Part shown: piece after piece, positions 9,481 through 20,878 of the stretch | Layout: each line of letters starts with the position of its first letter | Position numbering within the stretch: the stretch's first letter is position 1 | Assembly (NCBI GenBank): GCA_023457895.1 | Contig: JAEXAY010000032.1 | Location: forward strand, 38,103-102,102 | Direction: 5' to 3' | DNA length: 64,000 nt | DNA from: Pseudomonadota bacterium | GTDB lineage: Bacteria > Pseudomonadota > Alphaproteobacteria > Sphingomonadales > Sphingomonadaceae | Notes under the pieces: generated by a model | Seen by the model: only the letters and a program-made list of their open reading frames with translations | What the model was told of the DNA's origin: nothing | The model's database searches: none | Program-made: the position numbers and the translations under genes

Positions 9481-10914
9481 TCAGAACAGCGACTGCGCCG
9501 CCGCGCCCGAACTCGCCGAGAGCCAGGGGATCGCAAGATAGCCGAGGAACGACACGGCAATGGCCGAGACCGCGATGAGCGCCTTGTCGAGCATGGGGCC
9601 ATCATGAGCGAAGGTGCCTTCGGGTTCGTCAAAATACATCGTCTTGACGATCTTGAGATAATAGAAGGCGCCAACCACCGCGCTCAGGATACCGATGATC
9701 GCGAGCGCCACCAATCCGGCCGAAACCGCCGCGTTGAACACGAGCAGCTTGGGCCAGAAGCCGAACATCGGCGGGACGCCGGCAAGGCTGAACATGAACA
9801 CGGCCAGAGCAAAGGCGAGCCACGGGCGATCCTTGTTAAGCCCCGCGAGCGCGCGGATATCCTCGACATAGGTGCCATCGGGGCGGCGCATTTGCAGCAC
9901 GCAGAGGAAAGCGCCGAGCGTGGTCACTGCATAGACCGCCATATAAACGAGCACGGCTGAAACCCCGGCTTCGGTTCCGGCTGCAAGCCCGATCAGGGCA
10001 AAGCCGACATTGTTGATCGAGGAATAGGCGAGCAGACGCTTGATATTGGTCTGGCGCACCGCCGCAATCGCCCCAAGGATGGTCGATGCGAGTGCGATCA
10101 CCATGATGATCTGCTGCCAGTCGAACGTGGCCGGCCCCATCGCTTCGATCACGATCCGCGTCAGCAGGGCCACGGCGGCAACCTTGGGTGCGCTGGCGAA
10201 AAAGGCCGTGACCGGCGTCGGCGCGCCTTCATAGACGTCCGGCGTCCACATGTGGAACGGCACCGCGCTGATCTTGAACGACAGTCCGGCGAGGACAAAG
10301 ACGAGACCGAACAGCAGCCCGGCATTCTTTTCCCCGGCAAAAGCGTCGGCAATGCCTGCAAATTCGGTCGTTCCCGAAAAGCCATAGAGCAGCGATACGC
10401 CGTAGAGCAGGATCCCGCTCGCCAGTGCGCCGAGAACAAAATATTTGAGGCCCGCTTCGGACGAACGGCCATCGGTGCGCATGAAGCTTGCCAGCACATA
10501 GGCTGCGAGGCTGTTCAGTTCGAGCCCGATATAGAGCGAAACCAGGTCGGTCGCGCTGACCATGATCCCCATTCCGATTGTCGCGAACAGGATCAGCACC
10601 GCATATTCGAGACGCAGGGGGCCATCGGACGAGAAGAAACGCGGCGCGATCAGGAGCGAGACCGCGCTCGCGCCATAGATGACGATCTTGGCAAAACGGG
10701 AAAAGGCGTCGGCCTGGAAGGTTCCGGAGAAGGCAACGCCGCCCTCACCTGTCACCGCGCACAGCACGATAGCCGCTGCCGCGAGCGTAGCCACAGCCAG
10801 CCAGGTGCCCAGGCGCGCCGCACTGTCGCCCGCAAAAGCCGCGACCATCAACAGGATCAGCGATCCGGCGGTCAGCACCAGTTCCGGCGCGATCATCATG
10901 AAATCATGATACAT
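9481..10914 (-). CDS. nuoN: NADH-quinone oxidoreductase subunit N
   Basis: A 477-residue antiporter-like membrane subunit of the proton-pumping arm of complex I. It has about 14 hydrophobic helices and the family core (FKISAVPFHMWTPDVYEGAP, then TPVTAFFASAPKVAA, then RQTNIKRLLAYSSINNVGFA). The Lys and Glu residues used for proton transfer lie in these helices. The start codon overlaps the nuoM stop by 1 nt (TAATG). Confidence 0.97.
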   Translation of the reverse strand: MYHDFMMIAPELVLTAGSLILLMVAAFAGDSAARLGTWLAVATLAAAAIVLCAVTGEGGVAFSGTFQADAFSRFAKIVIYGASAVSLLIAPRFFSSDGPLRLEYAVLILFATIGMGIMVSATDLVSLYIGLELNSLAAYVLASFMRTDGRSSEAGLKYFVLGALASGILLYGVSLLYGFSGTTEFAGIADAFAGEKNAGLLFGLVFVLAGLSFKISAVPFHMWTPDVYEGAPTPVTAFFASAPKVAAVALLTRIVIEAMGPATFDWQQIIMVIALASTILGAIAAVRQTNIKRLLAYSSINNVGFALIGLAAGTEAGVSAVLVYMAVYAVTTLGAFLCVLQMRRPDGTYVEDIRALAGLNKDRPWLAFALAVFMFSLAGVPPMFGFWPKLLVFNAAVSAGLVALAIIGILSAVVGAFYYLKIVKTMYFDEPEGTFAHDGPMLDKALIAVSAIAVSFLGYLAIPWLSASSGAAAQSLF

Positions 10915-12452
10915 TAGTGCGCCTCCCCGTGGGCTTCGCTTGTGGCAACGGCGGGTTTTCCGGCAGTGAGGCGGGCGTCACCGGGATGCTTGGCCGGAGC
11001 CATGCGCGCGACAAGCGCCTTCACGTCGTTGCGCATCGGCGCCATGAAACTTTCGGGATAGACGCCCATCCACAATACGACAGCCGCGATCGGGGCGAGC
11101 ATCGCCCACTCGCGGACATTGAGGTCGGGCATCGCGGCCGCATCGGCGTTCCGCTGCGCGCCATAGGCGATGCGGCGATAAAGATAGAGCATATAGCCCG
11201 CGCCCAGGATGATGCCGGTCGTCGCGAAGAAGGCAGTCCAGCTTGACGCTTCATAAATCCCCATCAGCGAGAGGAATTCGCCGACAAAGCCACTGGTCCC
11301 CGGCAACCCGATCGAGGCCATGGTGAACAGAAGGAAGAAGATCGCATATTTCGGCATGTTGATCGAAAGCCCGCCATAGCGGTCAATCTCGCGTGTGTGC
11401 AGGCGATCGTAGATCACTCCGACGCAGAGGAACAGCGCGCCGGAAACAAGGCCGTGCGACAGCATCACGATAATACCGCCCTGAAGCCCCTGCTGGTTGA
11501 GCGCGAAGATCGCGGCCGTCACGATCCCCATATGCGCGACCGAGGAATAGGCGATGAGTTTCTTCATGTCGGTCTGCACCAGCGCGATCAGCGAGGTTAC
11601 GATCACGGCAATGCAGGACAAGAGGAAAACGAACCATGAAAGGTCCGCGCTCGCATCCGGGAACATCGGAAGCGAAAAGCGCAGGAAGCCATAGCCGCCC
11701 ATCTTGAGGAGGACGCCGGCGAGGATGACCGAACCGGCGGTCGGCGCCTGGACGTGCGCGTCGGGCAGCCAGGTGTGGAGCGGCCACATCGGCACCTTGA
11801 CCGCGAAGCTGGCGAAAAAGGCGAACCACAGCCACTTCTGCACATCGGCCGGGAAGTCATAATTCATCAGCGTCGGGATGTCGCTGGTGCCCGCGGCGTT
11901 GATCATCCACAGCATCGCGATCAGCATCAGCACCGATCCGAGGAAGGTATAGAGGAAGAATTTATAGCTCGCGTAGATGCGGTCCTTGCCGCCCCAGATG
12001 CCGATGATGAGATACATCGGGATAAGGCCGGCTTCGAACATGATGTAGAACAGGATCAGATCCTGCGCACAGAACACGCCGATCATCAGCGTTTCCATCA
12101 GCAGGAAAGCCGCCATGTAGAGGCCGGTCCGATCATTGATCGTTTCCCAGCTGGCGAGAATGCAGATCGGCATCAGGAACACCGATAGCAGGATCAGCAT
12201 CAGCGCGATCCCGTCGATGCCGAGTTTGTACTGGAGGAGGCCGCCGAACGAGCCGAACTGCTCGACAAACTGCCATTGCGCGCCACCGATGTCGAAATTG
12301 ATCCACAATATGATGCCAAGCACCAGATCGGCAAGCGTCGCCGCGAGCGCGATCCAGCGCGCGGTCTTCGCATCAGCCCAAAGGCAGAGCGCGCCGGCGA
12401 TCAGCGGAATTGCGAGCATCAGGCTCAGAATGGGAAAGCCAAGCTGGTTCAT
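10914..12452 (-). CDS. nuoM: NADH-quinone oxidoreductase subunit M
   Basis: A 512-residue antiporter-like membrane subunit of complex I. Conserved stretches are [40 protein letters not shown] and [17 protein letters not shown]. The start is placed at 12452 ([10 protein letters not shown]), where ATGA overlaps the nuoL stop; the longer open frame adds seven non-homologous residues. The last ~30 residues are hydrophilic ([20 protein letters not shown]), a tail beyond the usual end. Confidence 0.97.
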   Translation of the reverse strand: MNQLGFPILSLMLAIPLIAGALCLWADAKTARWIALAATLADLVLGIILWINFDIGGAQWQFVEQFGSFGGLLQYKLGIDGIALMLILLSVFLMPICILASWETINDRTGLYMAAFLLMETLMIGVFCAQDLILFYIMFEAGLIPMYLIIGIWGGKDRIYASYKFFLYTFLGSVLMLIAMLWMINAAGTSDIPTLMNYDFPADVQKWLWFAFFASFAVKVPMWPLHTWLPDAHVQAPTAGSVILAGVLLKMGGYGFLRFSLPMFPDASADLSWFVFLLSCIAVIVTSLIALVQTDMKKLIAYSSVAHMGIVTAAIFALNQQGLQGGIIVMLSHGLVSGALFLCVGVIYDRLHTREIDRYGGLSINMPKYAIFFLLFTMASIGLPGTSGFVGEFLSLMGIYEASSWTAFFATTGIILGAGYMLYLYRRIAYGAQRNADAAAMPDLNVREWAMLAPIAAVVLWMGVYPESFMAPMRNDVKALVARMAPAKHPGDARLTAGKPAVATSEAHGEAH

Positions 12453-14464
12453 AGGAAACGCACCAATACCCACGAAGCCAGACCGGCGAGACCCAGCAGC
12501 ATCACGAGTGCATAATTATAGAGATAGCCCGACTGGAGCCTGCCCGCCCAGCCACTGTAAACCGCCACCGCGTTCGATACGCCGTCCGGCCCAAGGCCGT
12601 CGATCACCTTCTTGTCGCCCTTCCAGAACAGCCGGCCGAGCGCGAAGGCGGGCTTGACGAACAGGAAGTGATAGAGCTCGTCGAAATACCATTTGTTATA
12701 AAGGAAATCGTAGAGCACGCGGAATTGCGCCACAAAGCGCGCCGGGATCGACGCGTCGCGGATATAGCTGTTCCAGGCGAGGAACAGGCCCGCGAGCATC
12801 ACGGCGGCCGGCGCCAGCTTCACCCACAGCGGCACATTGTGAAGTTCGTGGATGAGATGCTCGGTGAACACGAGGCTGCCCTTCCAGAATTCACCGGTAC
12901 CTGCGCTGATGAACTGGTTATGGAACAGGAACCCGGCAAAGATTGCGCCGAGCGTCAGCACGCCGAGCGGCACCAGCATCGACAGCGGGCTTTCATGCGG
13001 ATGATAGCCAGCGGTGCCGTCGACGGATTTCGCGTGGCCATGATCATCGTGATGATGCGCGTCATGCACCGCATGCTGGATATGTTCCGAGCCGGCCCAG
13101 CGCGCCTTGCCGAAAAAGGTCAGGAAGATGAGCCGCCAGGAATAGAAGCTGGTCAGCAGTGCGGCGAAAATACCGACGAAGAAGGCCAGCTTGCCATTCG
13201 GGCCCGCGGCATAGGCGGCCTCGAGGATCGCGTCCTTCGAATAGAAGCCGGCGAAACCGAACAGGCCGAGGATGCCGACGCCGGTAATCGCCAGCGTACC
13301 TGCGATCATCGCCCAATAGGTCAACGGGATTTCTTTCCGGAGGGCGCCATAATAGCGCATGTCCTGCTCATGGTGCATCGCGTGGATGACGGACCCTGCG
13401 CCGAGGAACAGAAGCGCCTTGAAGAACGCATGGGTGAAGAGATGGAACATCGCCGCGCCATAGGCGCCGACGCCGGCGGCGAAGAACATGTAACCGAGCT
13501 GCGAACAGGTCGAATAGGCGATGACGCGCTTGATGTCATTCTGCACCGTGCCCACAGTTGCGGCGAACAGGCAGGTCGCGGCGCCAATGAAGGTCACGAA
13601 ACCGAGCGCGACGGGCGCGGCCTCGAACATCGGCGACAGGCGGCAGACCATGAATACGCCTGCGGTCACCATCGTCGCGGCGTGGATCAGCGCGGACACC
13701 GGGGTCGGGCCTTCCATCGCGTCGGGAAGCCAGGTGTGCAGCCCGAGCTGGGCCGACTTGCCCATGGCGCCGACGAACAGCAGGAGGCACAGGATCGTCA
13801 TGGTGTCGAGCCGCAGCCCGAGGAAGCCGATGGTCGATCCCGCCATCCCCGGAGCTGCCGCGAGGATTTCAGGAATTGACATGGTACCGAATACGAGGAA
13901 CGTACCGAACATCCCGAGCATGAAGCCGAAATCGCCGACGCGGTTGACGACGAACGCCTTGATCGCGGCGGCATTGGCGCTCGGCTTTTTGAACCAGAAA
14001 CCGATGAGAAGATAGGAGGCAAGCCCCACGCCTTCCCAGCCAAAGAACATCTGGACAAGATTATTGGCAGTCACCAGCATCAGCATGGCGAAGGTGAACA
14101 GCGACAGATAGGCAAAGAAGCGCGGCTGATCGGGGTCTTCAGCCATATAGCCCCAGCTGTAGAGGTGGACGAGCGCGGACACGGTCGTCACCACCACCAG
14201 CATCACCGCCGTCAGCGTATCGACACGCAGCGCCCAATCGACCGAAAGCGTGCCCGAACGGATGAAGTCGAGCACCGGCACCACAGTCGCTTCCGCGCTG
14301 CCGTTGAGAAAGCCGAGGAAGATCGGCCAGCTGAGCGCGCAGGCGATAAACAGTGCGCCGGTCGTGATCGCCTTGGCGGCAACGTTGCCGATGCTGCGAT
14401 TGCCCAGCCCCGCGATGATCGCGGCGAGCAGCGGCAGGAAAACGATAAGCTTGATGCTTTCCAT
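12449..14464 (-). CDS. nuoL: NADH-quinone oxidoreductase subunit L
   Basis: A 671-residue, largest antiporter-like subunit of complex I, carrying the long lateral helix at its C-terminal end. The conserved core is [40 protein letters not shown] and [20 protein letters not shown] His-rich loop ([13 protein letters not shown]) lies about residue 465; such loops occur in sphingomonad NuoL and could bind metal, though that is speculation. It starts 10 nt after nuoK. Confidence 0.97.
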   Translation of the reverse strand: MESIKLIVFLPLLAAIIAGLGNRSIGNVAAKAITTGALFIACALSWPIFLGFLNGSAEATVVPVLDFIRSGTLSVDWALRVDTLTAVMLVVVTTVSALVHLYSWGYMAEDPDQPRFFAYLSLFTFAMLMLVTANNLVQMFFGWEGVGLASYLLIGFWFKKPSANAAAIKAFVVNRVGDFGFMLGMFGTFLVFGTMSIPEILAAAPGMAGSTIGFLGLRLDTMTILCLLLFVGAMGKSAQLGLHTWLPDAMEGPTPVSALIHAATMVTAGVFMVCRLSPMFEAAPVALGFVTFIGAATCLFAATVGTVQNDIKRVIAYSTCSQLGYMFFAAGVGAYGAAMFHLFTHAFFKALLFLGAGSVIHAMHHEQDMRYYGALRKEIPLTYWAMIAGTLAITGVGILGLFGFAGFYSKDAILEAAYAAGPNGKLAFFVGIFAALLTSFYSWRLIFLTFFGKARWAGSEHIQHAVHDAHHHDDHGHAKSVDGTAGYHPHESPLSMLVPLGVLTLGAIFAGFLFHNQFISAGTGEFWKGSLVFTEHLIHELHNVPLWVKLAPAAVMLAGLFLAWNSYIRDASIPARFVAQFRVLYDFLYNKWYFDELYHFLFVKPAFALGRLFWKGDKKVIDGLGPDGVSNAVAVYSGWAGRLQSGYLYNYALVMLLGLAGLASWVLVRFL

Positions 14465-14474
14465 GATGACCGGC

Positions 14475-14780
14475 TCACCCCTTCATCCGGTTGGCGTCGT
14501 CGACCGCGATGGTCGCACGGCGGCGGAAATAAATGACAAGAATGGCGAGGCCGATCGCGGCTTCGCCGGCCGCGACGGTCAGCACGAACATCGCGAAGAC
14601 CTGGCCCACCATATCGCCCAGAAACGCGCTGAACGCGACGAGGTTGATGTTGACCGCGAGCAGGATGAGCTCGATCGCCATCAGAATCACGATGACGTTC
14701 TTGCGATTGATGAAAATTCCAAGCACGCCAAGCACGAACAGGATCGCGCTGACGACGAGATAATGATGGAGACCGATCAT
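14475..14780 (-). CDS. nuoK: NADH-quinone oxidoreductase subunit K
   Basis: A 101-residue, three-helix membrane subunit of complex I. It opens [20 protein letters not shown] and contains the conserved Glu-bearing helices ([20 protein letters not shown] and [17 protein letters not shown]). The two glutamates in these helices belong to the proton path. The length is exactly that of the family. It overlaps nuoJ by 4 nt. Confidence 0.97.
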   Translation of the reverse strand: MIGLHHYLVVSAILFVLGVLGIFINRKNVIVILMAIELILLAVNINLVAFSAFLGDMVGQVFAMFVLTVAAGEAAIGLAILVIYFRRRATIAVDDANRMKG

Positions 14781-15388
14781 AGCTCAACCCCCTTCCCGAC
14801 CGGCGCATTGACCATTCGCACCGCTTCGTCCGGACGGCGGCGGTTCTGCCTGCCGATATTCTGGCCGCGCGTTCCGCCACGTTGGCGGTGGGTCAGCACG
14901 ATCGCACCGATCATCGCAACGAGCAGGATCAGGCCCGCTGCTTCGAACAGGAAGATATAGCGCGTGTAAAGAAGGTTCCCCAATGCTTCGATATTACTGA
15001 CGTTTCCTTCGATCGGCGACAGCCGTTGTCCGATCTTGATCCCGCCGGCCGCCCAGGCACCGAGCGCGAATACCAGTTCGGCGACGAGTACCAGCGCGAG
15101 CAATATGCCAAATGGCAGATAGCGCACGAAACCCGCGCGCAGTTCGGCAAAATCGATGTCGAGCATCATCACCACGAACAGGAACAGCACTGCGACCGCG
15201 CCAACGTAGACGATGACGAGCAGCATCGCGATAAATTCGGCGCCGACCAGCAACATCAGCCCGGCGGCATTGAAGAAGGCGAGGATCAGCCACAGCACGC
15301 TATGGACCGGGTTGCGCGCGAAGATCACCATCGTGCCGCTTGCGATCACCATTGCGGCGAACAGATAAAAGGCCAGTGTCTGGATCAT
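14777..15388 (-). CDS. nuoJ: NADH-quinone oxidoreductase subunit J
   Basis: A 203-residue, five-helix membrane subunit of complex I. The signature [20 protein letters not shown] follows [20 protein letters not shown]. The C-terminal 25 residues are Arg-rich ([20 protein letters not shown]) and cytoplasmic. A palindromic repeat separates it from nuoI by about 150 nt, whereas nuoJ to nuoN are packed with overlaps or gaps of 10 nt or less. Confidence 0.96.
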   Translation of the reverse strand: MIQTLAFYLFAAMVIASGTMVIFARNPVHSVLWLILAFFNAAGLMLLVGAEFIAMLLVIVYVGAVAVLFLFVVMMLDIDFAELRAGFVRYLPFGILLALVLVAELVFALGAWAAGGIKIGQRLSPIEGNVSNIEALGNLLYTRYIFLFEAAGLILLVAMIGAIVLTHRQRGGTRGQNIGRQNRRRPDEAVRMVNAPVGKGVEL

Positions 15389-15407
15389 GCGGCAGCCTCC
15401 GCTATTT

Positions 15408-15496
15408 CGTCATGCTGAACCGGGTTCAGCATCCATAGAGCGCCAGTCCCACGATAGTGCAGGACATATGGACGCTGAAACAAGGTCAGGGTGACG
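15408..15496. repeat. Intergenic palindromic repeat, type A (nuoI/nuoJ junction)
   Basis: Imperfect inverted arms CGTCATGCTGAACCGGGTTC... and ...CAAGGTCAGGGTGACG enclose a ~30-nt centre. The same design, better conserved, occurs at the nuoE/nuoF junction. It resembles the dispersed TCATGCTGAAC/GTTCAGGGTGACGA repeats that I recall as common between genes in sphingomonads. It would form a long stem in mRNA or DNA. Confidence 0.75.
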
Positions 15497-15538
15497 GCCG
15501 GAAGAGAAAACTTGCCCATTGGAATCACGTCGCGCCCC

Positions 15539-16024
15539 TTACCGGTAGGGTGCGTCTGCGGCAAGATTGGCCGCAATCGCCCTTTCCCATTTGTCACCAT
15601 TTTCGAGCAGCTTGGCCTTGTTGTAGATCAGCTCCTCGCGGGTTTCGGTGGCATATTCAAAATTCGGCCCCTCGACGATCGCATCGACGGGGCAGGCTTC
15701 CTGACAGAAACCGCAGTAAATGCACTTGGTCATATCGATGTCATAGCGCGTGGTGCGGCGGCTGCCGTCCTCGCGCGGTTCGGCCTCAATGGTGATCGCC
15801 TGTGCCGGACACACTGCCTCGCACAGCTTGCACGCAATGCAACGTTCCTCGCCATTGGGATAACGGCGCAGCGCATGCTCACCGCGGAAACGGGGCGACA
15901 GCGGGTTCTTCTCGAACGGATAGTTGATCGTCACCTTGGGCTTGAAGAAATACTTCAAGGTCAGCGCATGCGCCATGACGAATTCCCACAGGGTAAAGGA
16001 TTTGATGAGATGGCCGAGGCTCAT
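15539..16024 (-). CDS. nuoI: NADH-quinone oxidoreductase subunit I
   Basis: A 161-residue ferredoxin-like subunit that carries clusters N6a and N6b between NuoG and NuoB. Both 4Fe-4S motifs are intact: [12 protein letters not shown] and [12 protein letters not shown]. The start at 16024 ([15 protein letters not shown]) is the canonical family N-terminus, and the next in-frame ATG upstream lies five codons away. The start codon overlaps by ATGA the stop of a 46-codon open frame. That frame itself begins with a second copy of the nuoI start. Confidence 0.96.
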   Translation of the reverse strand: MSLGHLIKSFTLWEFVMAHALTLKYFFKPKVTINYPFEKNPLSPRFRGEHALRRYPNGEERCIACKLCEAVCPAQAITIEAEPREDGSRRTTRYDIDMTKCIYCGFCQEACPVDAIVEGPNFEYATETREELIYNKAKLLENGDKWERAIAANLAADAPYR

Positions 16025-16161
16025 GCCAAAACTCCGCAATCGTCATTGCGAGGAGCGCAGCGACGCGGCAACCCAGTGTTAGGCTCTACTGCCGTGGATT
16101 GCTTCGCTTCGCTCGCAATGACGCGATAGGTGAACGATTTGATGATGTGGCGTGGGCTCAT
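16021..16161 (-). pseudogene. Duplicated 5' end of nuoI broken by a palindromic repeat (46-codon frame)
   Basis: The frame starts at 16161 with ATGA overlapping the nuoH stop and reads [11 protein letters not shown], which matches the true nuoI start [11 protein letters not shown] at 8 of 11 positions. It then runs through the type B repeat (as VIASEAKQSTAV...) and stops with a TGA that overlaps the nuoI ATG. So nuoH, this frame and nuoI are linked by two ATGA junctions. The simplest reading is that the ancestral nuoI start overlapped nuoH, and that a repeat arrived together with a duplication of the first ~35 nt. The short frame may now couple translation from nuoH to nuoI. The copies have diverged at the base level, so the event is not recent. 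Confidence 0.65.
16041..16123. repeat. Intergenic palindromic repeat, type B (nuoH/nuoI junction)
   Basis: Arms CGTCATTGCGAGGAGCGCAG... and ...CGCTTCGCTCGCAATGACG flank a ~25-nt centre. This is the repeat with GCGACGCGGCAA on one side and GGATTGCTTCGC on the other, and the same unit recurs at the nuoF/nuoG junction in the opposite order. It is a dispersed hairpin element that lies inside the duplicated nuoI start frame. Confidence 0.8.
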
Positions 16162-17210
16162 ACCCCGCCCCCATAACGTGTCAACATGAGATAGCCGCTC
16201 ACCAGGAATACCCAGAAGAGCGAGATCGGCAGGAAGATTTTCCAGCCCAGGCGCATCAACTGGTCATAACGGAAGCGCGGAACGGTTGCCTTGACCCAGC
16301 TGAAGATGAAGAAGAAGACGAAAATCTTGACGAGGAACCAGATGATCCCCGGCACCGCATAGAGGATCGGGATGTCGAGCGGCGGGAGGTAACCGCCCCA
16401 GAACAGGATCGCGTTCAATGCGCACATCAGCAGCACATTGGCATATTCGCCGAGCCAGTAGAGCGCGAACGACATCGACGAATATTCGGTTTGATAGCCC
16501 GCAACCAGCTCGCTTTCCGCTTCGGTGAGGTCGAACGGCGCGCGCGCGGTTTCGGCCATCGCCGAGATCAGGAACATCACCGCCATCGGGAACAGGAGCA
16601 GGCTGACGCCATAGGCGTTGATGATGCCGAGCCCGAAGCCGCGCTGCCCCTCGACAATCGCCTGCATGTTGAAGCTGCCGGCGAACAGGACGACGCTGAT
16701 CAGGATGAAGCCGATCGAGACTTCATAGCTGACCATCTGCGCGGCGGCGCGGATCGCGGAAAAGAACGGATATTTCGAGTTCGACGCCCAGCCTGCGATG
16801 ATCACGCCATAAACGCCGAGCGACGAGACGGCGAGAATATAGAGCAGGCCGACATTGATGTTGGCGAGGATCGCCTGCTGGCTGAACGGGATCACCGCCC
16901 ATGCCATCAAAGCCACGGTGAAGGTGATGATCGGAGCAAGGATGAAAAGCCCCTTGTTCGCCGCCGATGGGATGATCGTTTCCTGCAGGAAAACCTTGAG
17001 ACCATCGGCAAAAGACTGGAGCAGCCCCCAGGGACCGACGACGTTCGGCCCGCGCCGCAACGCTATCGCCGCCCAGATCTTGCGGTCGGCATAGATGATC
17101 ATGGCAACCGCAAGCATCAGCGGCAACGCGATGGCGAGAATGCCGACGATAGTCGCGATGAACCAGGCCCACTCATAGGTGAGACCCCAGGATTGGAACC
17201 AGGCGGTCAT
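16158..17210 (-). CDS. nuoH: NADH-quinone oxidoreductase subunit H
   Basis: A 350-residue, eight-helix membrane subunit that forms much of the quinone chamber. Conserved parts are [20 protein letters not shown] near residue 55, the loop [20 protein letters not shown], and [19 protein letters not shown]. The acidic residues of the AETARAPFD loop contact quinone in the family. Its stop overlaps the ATG of the duplicated nuoI start frame. Confidence 0.97.
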   Translation of the reverse strand: MTAWFQSWGLTYEWAWFIATIVGILAIALPLMLAVAMIIYADRKIWAAIALRRGPNVVGPWGLLQSFADGLKVFLQETIIPSAANKGLFILAPIITFTVALMAWAVIPFSQQAILANINVGLLYILAVSSLGVYGVIIAGWASNSKYPFFSAIRAAAQMVSYEVSIGFILISVVLFAGSFNMQAIVEGQRGFGLGIINAYGVSLLLFPMAVMFLISAMAETARAPFDLTEAESELVAGYQTEYSSMSFALYWLGEYANVLLMCALNAILFWGGYLPPLDIPILYAVPGIIWFLVKIFVFFFIFSWVKATVPRFRYDQLMRLGWKIFLPISLFWVFLVSGYLMLTRYGGGV

Positions 17211-17235
17211 GAATGGACCTTTCCAAAAACCGTTA

Positions 17236-17307
17236 GTGCTGAGCGTGTCGAAGCACGTCCATCGGCGTGGCGCGATGCCCGAACCCGTCCTTCGACAGGC
17301 TCAGGGC
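17236..17307. repeat. Intergenic palindromic repeat, type C (nuoG/nuoH junction)
   Basis: The left arm CTGAGCGTGTCGAAGC (17239-17254) pairs with CCTTCGACAGGCTCAG (17289-17304), with one internal mismatch and one at the base of the loop. This resembles the CTTCGACAGGCTCAG repeat scattered through many alphaproteobacterial and other GC-rich genomes. It lies in the 121-nt gap between nuoG and nuoH. Confidence 0.75.
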
Positions 17308-17331
17308 TGCGGACAGGATCAATCATCCACC

Positions 17332-19341
17332 TCATTCCGCCGCCTCCAGCATGTCGTCGCCGTGGAGCAATTCGGCCGAGCAGCGCTGCATCGTCGGCGA
17401 CGCGCGGCAGATGCTGTTGGTGAGGTAGAAATCCTTGACCGGATAACCGCCCTCGCCTTTCGCGGTGGTGGCGAGTTTGGGCGGCGCCCACGGATAGGCG
17501 GCGAGCCCTTCGGCACCGAGCGCGGGCACGGCGGCAAACATCTTCGCGCGCAGTCCGGCATAATCGTCGAAGCCGAGATTGACCCCGATAACGTCCGCGA
17601 GCGCACGGAAGATCGTCCAGTCCTCGCGCGCATCGCCGGGCGCGAACACCGCCTTCTCGCTGCGCTGGACGCGGCCTTCGGTGCTGACATAGGTGCCAGG
17701 CTTTTCGGCATAGCTGGCAGCCGGCAGGATCACATCGGCGGCGTGGGCCCCGGCATCGCCATGATGGCCGACATAGACGTTGAAGCTATTGGAAAAATCA
17801 GAAAAATCAACCTCATCCGCGCCGAGGAAGAAGCTGAGCTTTGGTTCGGCCTTGAGTATATCGGCGATACCGCCGGCTTGGGCATAGCCGAGCATCAGCC
17901 CGCCCATGCGTGCGGCTGCGGTGTGGACCACATTGAAACCGTTCCACCCCTCTTTGACCAGGCCGAGCGGTCGGGTCAGCGCCAGCGCTGCACCAAGCGC
18001 GCCCGCTTTCAGCGCGCCGGGGCCGACGATGACGGCAGGCTTTTCAGCTTTTCCGAATGCTTCGGTGACCGCCTTGGGCAGCTTGCCGAGCAGGCCGAGA
18101 TCGTTGCCCAGCCATTCGACCTTGTAGGTGAGATCGACCTCGGGGCCGATCGCGAATATCTTCGCGCCGCGCTTGATCGCCTTGCGGATGCGCGTATTGA
18201 TGAGCGGCGCTTCCCAGCGGAGGTTGGAAACCACGAGCAGGATCGCGTCCGCCTCCTCGATCCCGGCGATGGTCGAGTTGAAGTTGACCGCCGCGAGGCT
18301 GGTCACGTCATAATCGAGCCCCGTCTGGCGGCCTTCGAGCAATTTGGAGCCGAGCGCGCCCGCGAGTTCGCGCGCGGCAAACATGGTTTCGCAATCGACC
18401 ATGTCCCCCGCAATCACCGCGACCTTGTCCCCTGCCCCCTTGGCAGCCGTCCCGATGGCGGCAAACGCCTCGTCCCAGCTTGCTTCGACGAGCTTGCCAT
18501 CGCGGCGCACGAACGGACGGTCGAGACGGCGGCGTACGAGACCGTCAACATTGTGCCGGGTCTTGTCGGAGATCCATTCCTCGTTCACGTCATCGTTGAC
18601 GCGCGGAAGGATACGCAACGCCTGGCGCCCCCGGCTGTCGATGCGGATATTGGAACCAACCGCGTCCATCACATCGATGGCGAGCGTTTTCTTGAGCTCC
18701 CACGGCCGCGCCTCGAACGCATAGGGCTTCGAGGTGAGCGCGCCGACCGGGCAGAGATCGACGATATTGCCCGACAACTCGCTCGTCACCGCATGTTCGA
18801 GATAGGAGGTGATCTGCATATTCTCGCCGCGATAGATGGCGCCGATTTCCTCGACCCCCGCGACTTCCTCGGCGAAGCGGACGCAGCGCGTGCACTGGAT
18901 GCAGCGCGTCATCACCGTCTTGACGAGCGGCCCCATATATTTTTCGGTCACCGCGCGCTTGTTTTCGTCGTAGCGCGACCCCCCGCGCCCATAGGCGATG
19001 GACTGGTCCTGCAGGTCGCACTCGCCGCCCTGGTCGCAGATCGGGCAATCGAGCGGGTGGTTGATGAGGAGAAACTCCATCACCCCCTCGCGTGCCTTCT
19101 TGACCATCGCGCTGTCGGTGCGGATTTCCTGCCCATCCGCCGCAGGAAGCGCGCAGGATGCCTGCGGCTTGGGCGGCCCGGGTTTCACCTCGACGAGGCA
19201 CATGCGGCAGTTGCCGGCAATCGACAGCCGCTCATGATAGCAGAAACGCGGAATTTCCTTCCCCGCCGCCTCGCACGCCTGAAGCACCGTGGCCCCGGCC
19301 GGAACTTCGACTTCGATGCCGTCTACGAGAAGTTTAGGCAT
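17332..19341 (-). CDS. nuoG: NADH-quinone oxidoreductase subunit G
   Basis: A 669-residue peripheral-arm subunit. The N-terminal ferredoxin domain carries the 2Fe-2S ligands (FCYHERLSIAGNCRMCLVEV). It is followed by the His/Cys 4Fe-4S region (NHPLDCPICDQGGECDLQDQ) and CIQCTRCVRFAEEVAG. A molybdopterin-like domain of the formate dehydrogenase type makes up the rest (from about residue 220). Length and order match alphaproteobacterial NuoG. Confidence 0.97.
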   Translation of the reverse strand: MPKLLVDGIEVEVPAGATVLQACEAAGKEIPRFCYHERLSIAGNCRMCLVEVKPGPPKPQASCALPAADGQEIRTDSAMVKKAREGVMEFLLINHPLDCPICDQGGECDLQDQSIAYGRGGSRYDENKRAVTEKYMGPLVKTVMTRCIQCTRCVRFAEEVAGVEEIGAIYRGENMQITSYLEHAVTSELSGNIVDLCPVGALTSKPYAFEARPWELKKTLAIDVMDAVGSNIRIDSRGRQALRILPRVNDDVNEEWISDKTRHNVDGLVRRRLDRPFVRRDGKLVEASWDEAFAAIGTAAKGAGDKVAVIAGDMVDCETMFAARELAGALGSKLLEGRQTGLDYDVTSLAAVNFNSTIAGIEEADAILLVVSNLRWEAPLINTRIRKAIKRGAKIFAIGPEVDLTYKVEWLGNDLGLLGKLPKAVTEAFGKAEKPAVIVGPGALKAGALGAALALTRPLGLVKEGWNGFNVVHTAAARMGGLMLGYAQAGGIADILKAEPKLSFFLGADEVDFSDFSNSFNVYVGHHGDAGAHAADVILPAASYAEKPGTYVSTEGRVQRSEKAVFAPGDAREDWTIFRALADVIGVNLGFDDYAGLRAKMFAAVPALGAEGLAAYPWAPPKLATTAKGEGGYPVKDFYLTNSICRASPTMQRCSAELLHGDDMLEAAE

Positions 19342-19357
19342 GACCTTGTCCTTGTAA

Positions 19358-19439
19358 CGTCATTGCGAGCGAAGCGAAGCAATCCAGCGCCGCGCGCGCA
19401 CCTATGGATTGCCGCGTCGCGACGCTCCTCGCAATGACG
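19358..19439. repeat. Intergenic palindromic repeat, type B (nuoF/nuoG junction)
   Basis: Arms CGTCATTGCGAGCGAAGCG... and ...GACGCTCCTCGCAATGACG flank a GC-rich centre. It is the same family as the unit at 16041-16123 but in the reverse arrangement: the GAAGCGAAGCAATCC half comes first here. It fills most of the 114-nt nuoF-nuoG gap. Confidence 0.8.
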
Positions 19440-19455
19440 GTGAGATGCGAAACGA

Positions 19456-20757
<1,302 letters not shown>

Positions 20758-20773
20758 GCCGCACCCCCCAATT

Positions 20774-20861
20774 CGTCATGCTGAACTTGTTTCAGCATCC
20801 ATATGTCCCATGCTCCCGACAATGCGGGAGTTATGGACCCTGAAACAAGTTCAGGGTGACG
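20774..20861. repeat. Intergenic palindromic repeat, type A (nuoE/nuoF junction)
   Basis: Arms CGTCATGCTGAACTTGTTTC... and ...GAAACAAGTTCAGGGTGACG are nearly perfect complements. The centre contains its own small hairpin (CTCCCG acaat GCGGGAG). It is the better-preserved copy of the unit at 15408-15496 and occupies the 121-nt nuoE-nuoF gap. Confidence 0.85.
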
Positions 20862-20878
20862 AGGGAAAAGAACAAAAC

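Noticed and set aside
12668..13879. A 403-codon plus-strand frame opposite nuoL
   Set aside because: Antisense to a clearly conserved membrane subunit; very Arg/His/Glu-rich, with no motif or ribosome site.
17179..19437. A 752-codon open frame on the plus strand opposite nuoG
   Set aside because: It is an antisense shadow of nuoG, a high-GC gene. It shows no recognisable domain, and its Arg/Ala/Asp-rich composition is typical of such frames.
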